Below are positions 58,612 through 64,000 of a stretch of DNA of 64,000 bases, piece after piece. Position numbers and translations under genes: made by a program. Every line of letters begins with the position of its first letter. Within the stretch, counting starts at the first letter, position 1. This DNA is from JAWXCB01 sp034440455 (GTDB lineage: Bacteria > Bacteroidota > Bacteroidia > Chitinophagales > CAIOSU01), in NCBI GenBank assembly GCA_034440455.1, contig JAWXCB010000129.1:4992-68991 (forward strand), written 5' to 3'. Below the pieces are notes generated by a model. It was not told the DNA's origin. It was given only the letters and a program-made list of their open reading frames with translations, and did not search any database.

Positions 58612-59628
58612 ATGCTACTTCAGAAAGACTATTCTCTCAAATCCTATAACACATTCGGCATAGAAGCATCGTGTGCCTTGTTTTGTGAAATCACAAGCAC
58701 CGAAACACTTTCGGAAGTATTTGAAAATCCTGAGTTCAAAAATGGTCGCAAGCTCGTGCTTGGTGGAGGAAGCAACATTCTTTTTACCAAAAATTTTGAC
58801 GGGTTGGTTTTGAAAAACTCAATGAAGGGAATTGAAGTAATACGCGAAGATGATGAACACGTTTTGGTGAAAGCCGCTGCGGGCGAGGTGTGGCACGAGC
58901 TGGTGCTTTTCTGTATTCAAAACAATTTCGCGGGGATTGAAAATTTATCGCTTATACCCGGACTGGTAGGCGCTGCTCCAATGCAAAATATCGGGGCTTA
59001 TGGAATTGAGTTGGAATCGGAGTTTTACAGTCTTGAAGCCATTCATCTGCACACAGGCGAGAGGATGACTTTCAAAAAAGCGGATTGCAATTTCGGCTAT
59101 CGTGAAAGTGTGTTCAAAAACAAATTCAAAGACCAGTTCTTTATTACGTCTGTGGTTTTTCGTTTGAATAAAAAACCTGCATTCAACATTACCTACGGTG
59201 CAATCAATGAAACGCTGGAAAAAATGGGGGTGAAAGACCTTTCAATAAAAGCTGTCAGCGATGCGGTGATTGCCATTCGCAGCAGCAAATTGCCTGACCC
59301 GAAGGTATTGGGCAATGCAGGGAGTTTTTTCAAAAACCCAGAAGTACCAAAAGAAGTTTTTGAACGTGTTCAAAATGAGTATCCCAAAATGCCGCATTAT
59401 CCTGCAGCGCATGGATTGGTGAAAATACCGGCAGGTTGGCTCATTGAACAATGCGGGTGGAAAGGAAAAAGAGTGGGCAACACGGGTTCGCACAAAGATC
59501 AGGCGTTGGTGTTGGTCAACTATGGGAATGCAACGGGAAATGAAATCTATTCGCTTGCGTTAGACATTAAAAAATCGGTGAAAGAAAAATTCGGGATTGA
59601 AATTATACCGGAAGTAAATCTGGTTTAA
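58612..59628 (+). CDS. murB: UDP-N-acetylenolpyruvoylglucosamine reductase MurB
   Basis: About 338 residues from the ATG at 58612, just before QKDYSLKSYNTFGIEA, the usual N-terminus; the longer frame adds 23 unlikely residues. The FAD site LVLGGGSNILFTKNFDGLVL, IPGLVGAAPMQNIGAYGIEL and the catalytic GNAGSFFKNP are present. It forms UDP-MurNAc with NADPH, supplying the dcw enzymes at the other end of the window. Confidence 0.96.
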   Translation: MLLQKDYSLKSYNTFGIEASCALFCEITSTETLSEVFENPEFKNGRKLVLGGGSNILFTKNFDGLVLKNSMKGIEVIREDDEHVLVKAAAGEVWHELVLFCIQNNFAGIENLSLIPGLVGAAPMQNIGAYGIELESEFYSLEAIHLHTGERMTFKKADCNFGYRESVFKNKFKDQFFITSVVFRLNKKPAFNITYGAINETLEKMGVKDLSIKAVSDAVIAIRSSKLPDPKVLGNAGSFFKNPEVPKEVFERVQNEYPKMPHYPAAHGLVKIPAGWLIEQCGWKGKRVGNTGSHKDQALVLVNYGNATGNEIYSLALDIKKSVKEKFGIEIIPEVNLV

Positions 59629-59638
59629 AACAAAAACC

Positions 59639-60367
59639 ATGAACCTGGCCATTGACATCGGAAACACGCGCGTGAAAGTTGCAGTATTTAATGATGAAAA
59701 ATTGCTGCACACACAAGCGTATGAAAAATTTGAGGAAAAAGATGTGAAGTTTCTCTTCAAGCGATTTTCAATTCAACATTCTATTCTTTCTGCTGTGTCA
59801 AGCTATGAGGATAGTGTTTCAGCATTTCTTGCAACGAATTCGAAAGTAGTTATCCTCGATACCAAAACTCCGTTGCCCATAAAAATTTTTTACAAAACAC
59901 CGCTCACGCTTGGGAAAGATAGAATTGCAGCCGTGGCTGGCGCAGTTGCCCTTTTCCCGAAAGAGAATGTCTTGGTGTTGGATGCAGGAACTGCCATCAC
60001 ACATGAGTTTATCAATGCAGAGGGCGAATATCTTGGCGGTGGAATTTCACCGGGTATTCGATTACGCTTCAAGGCGCTAAATGCTTACACTTCTCATCTG
60101 CCCCTCATCGAGCCTGAAAATATTGATTACCTCACAGGCAGAAGCACAAAAGAATCCATTCTAAGCGGAGTGATGAATGGCATTAGGTTTGAAATCGAAG
60201 GAATCATCAAAGAATATTCAGAAAAATACAGCGAACTCAAAGTGCTGATGACAGGCGGTGACGCGCCCGCTTTTGAAACTACTCTGAAAAGTAAGATATT
60301 TGCGGTTCCAAATTTGGTGCTCACAGGTCTCAATAAAATTTTGCAACATAATGTTTCGCTCCGGTAA
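59639..60367 (+). CDS. coaX: Type III pantothenate kinase
   Basis: 242 residues. It performs the first step of coenzyme A synthesis. The ASKHA phosphate loops LAIDIGNTRVKVAVF (2-16) and LVLDAGTAITHEF, and GGGISPGIRLRFKAL, are diagnostic. It overlaps the next gene by 17 bases. Confidence 0.96.
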   Translation: MNLAIDIGNTRVKVAVFNDEKLLHTQAYEKFEEKDVKFLFKRFSIQHSILSAVSSYEDSVSAFLATNSKVVILDTKTPLPIKIFYKTPLTLGKDRIAAVAGAVALFPKENVLVLDAGTAITHEFINAEGEYLGGGISPGIRLRFKALNAYTSHLPLIEPENIDYLTGRSTKESILSGVMNGIRFEIEGIIKEYSEKYSELKVLMTGGDAPAFETTLKSKIFAVPNLVLTGLNKILQHNVSLR

Positions 60368-61634
60368 GCTATTGCTTGCCTTACTCCCATTTTTTCTGAT
60401 TCCGCTTGGTGTTCTGTCGCAGGAATTAGCGCCCTATTCGCGCTTTGGATTGGGGCAAACGGATAATTCAGTTTTCTCAGCGCAAAAAGGGATTGGCGGA
60501 CTTGCTGCTGCCCACCGCGACCCGTTTCATATCAATTTCATGAATCCCGCTTCCTATTCGGGGCTTTCGCTTGCCACACTTGAAACAGGGATAAGCTTCA
60601 CCACGAAAAATATTGAAGACGGACAGACGGGAAAAACCTATCGCGCAGGCGATGCCTTTTTCGACTACCTCGCGTTCGGATTTCCTGCCGGAAAAAGAGG
60701 AGGCGTGAGTTTTGGGATGATTCCTTACAGCGAGATGAATTATGATTTTGAGCAAACCACCGTTTACAACTTAGGCAGCGCAAAGAAGTTATACCAGGGA
60801 AGCGGGCGCATTTACCAGATGTATGCGGGCGGGTCATATCGCTTTCCGAAAATTGATACTGCAAGCCACTCTCTTTCCATCGGGATGAATTTCGTGTATC
60901 TCTTTGGAAACCTTGACAGGAAAGACATCCTGCAATTTTCTCCGCAAGAATTTTACAATGCACGGGTAACATCATCAGCCCGCATGAGTAATGCCGCGCT
61001 CAATCTCGGGTTCCAATACAAAAGGAACCTCAACAAGAAAATTTACGGATTGGTCGGGGCTTACAGTTACTTCCCCGTTGCCGTGAATTCAACACAGGAG
61101 GAAAGTTGGGTGCGCTATACCAGGCTCACATCAGGCACTTTTACAATTGATACGGTTTACCAGAAATACGAAGACCTTCCTGACATGAAAATTCCGGTGG
61201 AAACTGGTGCGGGCGTTACGTTCGGTGAACAAGGTCGCTGGATGGCGGGCGTTGAATTCAAGTACAAACTCTGGTCGCAAGTAGAAAGTTTTTCATCAGA
61301 TGCCGTGATGGAAGATTCCTGGGAAATGCGCGCTGGAACGGAGTTGCGCCCCGATGCTTCTCCCAACTCAGGACTTTTCAAACGCATGATTTACCGCCTC
61401 GGAGGGTTTTATGACAAAGGCTATTTGAATATTGATGGAACAACAATCTCCGAATACGGGGCAACATTCGGCTTCGCCATTCCGCTGAAAACTTCATTCG
61501 CAAGATTGAATTTCTCCTTTGATGTCGGCAACCGCGGAACGACAACAAACGAGTTGATTAAAGAAACTTTTTTCAGAACGAATATCGGCTTCACGTTTAA
61601 TGACAAGTGGTTCACGAAACCCAAATATGACTAA
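60351..61634 (+). CDS. Outer-membrane beta-barrel protein
   Basis: About 427 residues from the ATG at 60351, followed by a signal peptide (LLLALLPFFLIPLGVLSQ). QELAPYSRFGLGQTDNSVFS and NFMNPASYSGLSLATLETGI resemble FadL-like/PorV-like barrels of Bacteroidota. Alternating strands run to a C-terminus near FRTNIGFTFNDKWF. Placement after coaX is common in the phylum. Function unknown. Confidence 0.82.
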   Translation: MFRSGKLLLALLPFFLIPLGVLSQELAPYSRFGLGQTDNSVFSAQKGIGGLAAAHRDPFHINFMNPASYSGLSLATLETGISFTTKNIEDGQTGKTYRAGDAFFDYLAFGFPAGKRGGVSFGMIPYSEMNYDFEQTTVYNLGSAKKLYQGSGRIYQMYAGGSYRFPKIDTASHSLSIGMNFVYLFGNLDRKDILQFSPQEFYNARVTSSARMSNAALNLGFQYKRNLNKKIYGLVGAYSYFPVAVNSTQEESWVRYTRLTSGTFTIDTVYQKYEDLPDMKIPVETGAGVTFGEQGRWMAGVEFKYKLWSQVESFSSDAVMEDSWEMRAGTELRPDASPNSGLFKRMIYRLGGFYDKGYLNIDGTTISEYGATFGFAIPLKTSFARLNFSFDVGNRGTTTNELIKETFFRTNIGFTFNDKWFTKPKYD

Positions 61635-62203
61635 GCAGTGAATTGCTCATTACTCCTGCTTCAGGAGGAGTATTTGGCGCCTACTTACTTCATTTCTTCA
61701 ACACGCATACACGCACCCCGCCAGAATGATTTTGTCAGGTTGGCGTTCGGACGGGTATCCTTGACCGAGGGGTAGCAATATCTATGAACGAAGTGGAGGA
61801 AGAATAATCCGCCTCATGCGGATGAAACAGGAGTAGAAATAACGCCCCTCGTGTCAATCAAAAACCCCTTCGCGGATGAAAGCCTTTGGCTTTGCGAGCC
61901 ACAGGCTTGCTGGATCGCGGTGTTGATACCATGAATGCTGTCATGAAAAATGAAGCGGATGAAATGCAATCTTATTCTTTATCGCTCACAGAAAAAACAA
62001 CATGGTCAAAAACAGATTTTTACGATGCAAGTCATTTGAATGCGCAGGGAAATTTGAAGTTGGCGGAATTGATAGCCGAAGACATTGTAAAGAACCGTTA
62101 GTATCCTTCGTTTAAGGCTGCGCCTTGCAGAGATTATTTTTAAAACCTCGTGCTTTGCGAGCCGCAGTCATGGATGTGCATTTTCACGAGAGCGAGAAAC
62201 TTA
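61635..62203. other. Decayed intergenic region with SGNH remnant
   Basis: 569 bp with one pseudogene fragment (61886-62101). The rest has no believable gene. GCTTTGCGAGCC occurs at 61889-61900 and 62152-62163, direct repeats bracketing the fragment. Confidence 0.55.
61886..62101 (+). pseudogene. C-terminal fragment of an SGNH/GDSL hydrolase
   Basis: TDFYDASHLNAQGNLKLAEL is the block V region (D-x-x-H) of SGNH hydrolases, followed by a normal C-terminus ending AEDIVKNR. The first ~15 residues come from repeat-like DNA, and blocks I-III are absent upstream. The gene is 5'-truncated and probably not functional. Confidence 0.7.
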
Positions 62204-62530
62204 CTAATCTACCAGCATTTCTCGGATAATCCGTTTCACTTCTTCTGCTTGGGCTGAATTGAGTTTTCCAACCTTCCTTGTGAGGCGGGTTTTGTCAATC
62301 GCCCTGATTTGGTCGAGCATGATTTGCCCCGGACGATTCTGAAGTTCAATTCCAACTCTTGAAGGATAATTTTTGATTGAGGATGTAATCGGAGCAATGA
62401 TAACAGTTCTGAGATAACGATTCATCTCATCGGGAGAAACCACCACAGCAGGTCGGGTCTTTTTAACTTCTGCTCCTACTGTCGGGTCTAAATTGACAAA
62501 TAAAATTTCATACTGCTTCACCAACGCCAT
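62204..62530 (-). CDS. MazF/PemK family toxin
   Basis: 108 residues. YEILFVNLDPTVGAEVKKTR then PAVVVSPDEMN, VIIAPITSSIKNYPSRVGI and LDQIRAIDKTRL are diagnostic of this endoribonuclease family, which cleaves mRNA at short motifs. It overlaps the upstream antitoxin by 13 bases. Confidence 0.95.
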   Translation of the reverse strand: MALVKQYEILFVNLDPTVGAEVKKTRPAVVVSPDEMNRYLRTVIIAPITSSIKNYPSRVGIELQNRPGQIMLDQIRAIDKTRLTRKVGKLNSAQAEEVKRIIREMLVD

Positions 62531-62724
62531 TCCTTTTCATCATTTGCGTTTAGAAAAAATGGCTGTGCCTCTTTATCGCTTTGCGATTTGAACATCTTCG
62601 CCCATTTACTGCGCGGCTTTGCTTTTCGCGTGATTTTTCTCGCAATTTTTTCTTGTTTCGTTTCCGGCAGCGACTGAATGATTTGAATCAAAGCTTCGGT
62701 TAGTTTGTCATTTTCTCGCAGCAT
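62518..62724 (-). CDS. Antitoxin of the MazF module
   Basis: 68 residues. The C-terminal half is basic then acidic (KITRKAKPRSKWAKMF, NANDEKEWRW); no AbrB-like DNA-binding fold is obvious. Assignment rests on its position directly before and overlapping mazF. Confidence 0.78.
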   Translation of the reverse strand: MLRENDKLTEALIQIIQSLPETKQEKIARKITRKAKPRSKWAKMFKSQSDKEAQPFFLNANDEKEWRW

Positions 62725-62947
62725 GGCTCAACGGTTTCCGTAAAGTTATAGAATAGAAAGCTAAAAAAATTTACCCGTTGAGGTTGTTACAATGCAGCGG
62801 ACGCTGTAGGATTATGGAGAAAGGCGGGGATTGCGGGTTACTTCACTCTCCCAACCTATGCCCTGCAAGCGGAAAACAAAACTCTAATTTACGTAATTCA
62901 ACCCCGCTTTTATTTGTCTGCTTGTTGGCGAAAGTAAAGCCTGTTCA

Positions 62948-63774
62948 TTAATTTGTCTCTACAATAAAAATAAATTTCTTCCACTCTGCAATAATTTCAG
63001 TGATGGCTTTACCATTGAGTGAACCGGACAAAGGCGAATATTCTAAGCCGTCAACATTGCTCAGAAAAGTTTGAAGATAACTGGCTTTTACAGCATAACC
63101 CGCTGATTCTGCAATAGTAGATTTTGCGTAAATCACTCCAATTAAGTTCCCTTGCTCATCAATTAGAGATCCGCCACTGTTACCCGGATTAACAGCGGCT
63201 GAAATCTGAAACTTACTAACATCTCCGTCAACTCCGCTTTTTGCGCTTATGATACCATCCGTAAGTTTCACTTCCTGTCCTAATACTTGAGCGATTGGAA
63301 AGCCAATTGCATATACTTTTTCCCCTTGTTGAACTCCGCTGCTACGGACAGAATAGGGAATACCATTAAATCGTACATTTTGTTTCCGATTTTGAGTAAT
63401 GCTAAGTCATTGGTTTTGTCGTTGGCAATAAGAGTAGCTCCATATTTAGTGCTATAATCTCCGTCAATACCTTTCACTGTAATCTCTTTAGCATTTTCAA
63501 TAACATGGTAGTTCGTTATCAGATAACCATCAGCGTTTAAGGCAAAGCAAGTTCCTTGTCCCGGCTCCTTTGATATAGCATCCTTCGAGATTTTTCCTAT
63601 AGGATTATTAAAATCCTCCTCAAAGAATAGTTTGCGATTAAAATAATCCGGGTCTCCAAAGTATTGATTAGTTTCAGTTAATTCTTCTTCAATTCCTTTA
63701 AATCCTTTAGCCCATGCATACAGATAATATTTCTTTCCTTGCTCTACTTCTAATTGCTTAGAAGCAACATTCAA
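62948..63774 (-). pseudogene. S1C (trypsin/HtrA-like) serine protease, frameshifted
   Basis: The first segment (from 63774) has the catalytic His in ITNYHVIEN and Asp in NDLALLKIG, then leaves frame. The other frame continues QNVRFNGIPYSVRSSGVQQG, EKVYAIGFPIAQVLGQE and the catalytic Ser in NPGNSGGSLIDE, to the stop at 62948. One missing A in the AAAC run after GGA (about 63384) explains the break. The N-terminus abuts and overlaps an IS30-family transposase end, so the 5' part is also probably lost. Confidence 0.82.
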
Positions 63775-64000
63775 GTTGCAAATGCAACTTTGGTGAGTAA
63801 AAGGAATGAAGATATTGAATAGGCGACAGATAGCCTAATCGTTTTCTTTCTCGGTGGTTGAGTTTGTCCTGCACCGCTTTCAATTCTTTCTCAGTAATAT
63901 TTTCAAAGGAAGTTTTTTTTGGGAAATATTGCCTGAGCAGCCTGTTGTAGTTTTCATTGGTTCCGCGCTCCCAACTGTGGTAAGGTGTGGCGAAATAATA
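63758..64000 (-). mobile_element. IS30-family transposase, C-terminal part (runs off right edge)
   Basis: Reading the minus strand from 64000 gives YYFATPYHSWERGTNENYNR, then LLRQYFPKKTSFENIT and KAVQDKLNHRERKRLGYLSP, the C-terminal end of IS30-type DDE transposases including the catalytic Glu of SWERGTNEN. It ends with TAA at 63760-63758. A short palindrome, AAGTTGCA-TT-TGCAACTT, lies around 63773-63790 and may be part of the terminal inverted repeat. The rest of the element is outside the window. Confidence 0.85.

Overview
The window looks like a chromosomal segment of a member of the Bacteroidota. Four secreted or lipidated proteins end in, or carry, domains typical of the phylum: T9SS sorting domains, SprB repeats and a gliding-motility-type C-terminal domain. 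Promoter-like sites fit the TTG/TAnnTTTG pattern, start sites lack strong Shine-Dalgarno sequences, and the division/cell-wall (dcw) cluster has the order usual for the phylum. MurE carries a DNPR motif, so the peptidoglycan probably contains meso-diaminopimelate. I cannot place the organism below phylum. I saw no rRNA, tRNA or CRISPR array.

Layout. 1-14750, minus strand: the dcw cluster, transcribed from mraZ down to ftsA, with a second, partial ftsA-like gene where ftsZ would be expected. A small four-helix-bundle (S23/IVP) gene sits between mraY and murD, and a candidate triple MraZ operator precedes mraZ. 15-16 kb: a HEPN/nucleotidyltransferase pair whose nucleotidyltransferase has an in-frame stop, then a repeat-only gap. 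16-33 kb, mixed strands: an ECF sigma factor with an anti-sigma/TonB-like protein, a ferredoxin-NADP-type reductase, a DUF899 protein, a GH28-like secreted protein, a DUF2807 protein, NUDIX, a sugar MFS transporter, a Cx4CH secreted protein, a divergent tetR/alkB pair, a chalcone-isomerase-like protein, a frameshifted FMN reductase and a large beta-helix/SprB surface protein with two nonsense codons. 33-43 kb: aconitase, a B12-binding radical SAM protein, a MacB-like permease, PepP, PssA, PurS, an ORF6N protein, RsmI, a VIT-family transporter and a lipoprotein. 43.4-48.0 kb: a AAA ATPase gene that appears inserted at the 3' end of moeZ, followed (read on the minus strand from 47.98 kb) by a cysteine-biosynthesis operon cysM-mec-cysO-moeZ. 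48-61.6 kb: LptC, a conserved secreted protein, a porin, PunA, LpxK, a RelE/ParE module, Nif3, a zinc-ribbon coiled-coil protein, a TPR protein, MurB, CoaX and an outer-membrane protein. 61.6-64 kb: decayed DNA with an SGNH-hydrolase remnant, a MazF module, a broken S1C protease and the end of an IS30-family transposase.

The strongest regulatory finding is upstream of cysM. A 26-codon leader ORF has six consecutive Cys codons and is followed by mutually exclusive antiterminator and terminator hairpins. This predicts cysteine-responsive attenuation of a CysO-type (protein-thiocarboxylate) cysteine pathway.

The second theme is short degenerate tandem arrays with 7-bp or 8-bp period that sit tightly against gene ends. 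They provide or abut start or stop codons (murD, the ATPase, pepP) and flank small accessory genes: an inverted pair around the S23 gene, and perfect 33-bp direct repeats around the ATPase. Several families of larger dispersed intergenic hairpin repeats are interspersed with them, and one forms the C-terminus of MurG. Six loci are broken by nonsense, frameshift or truncation, mostly accessory genes.
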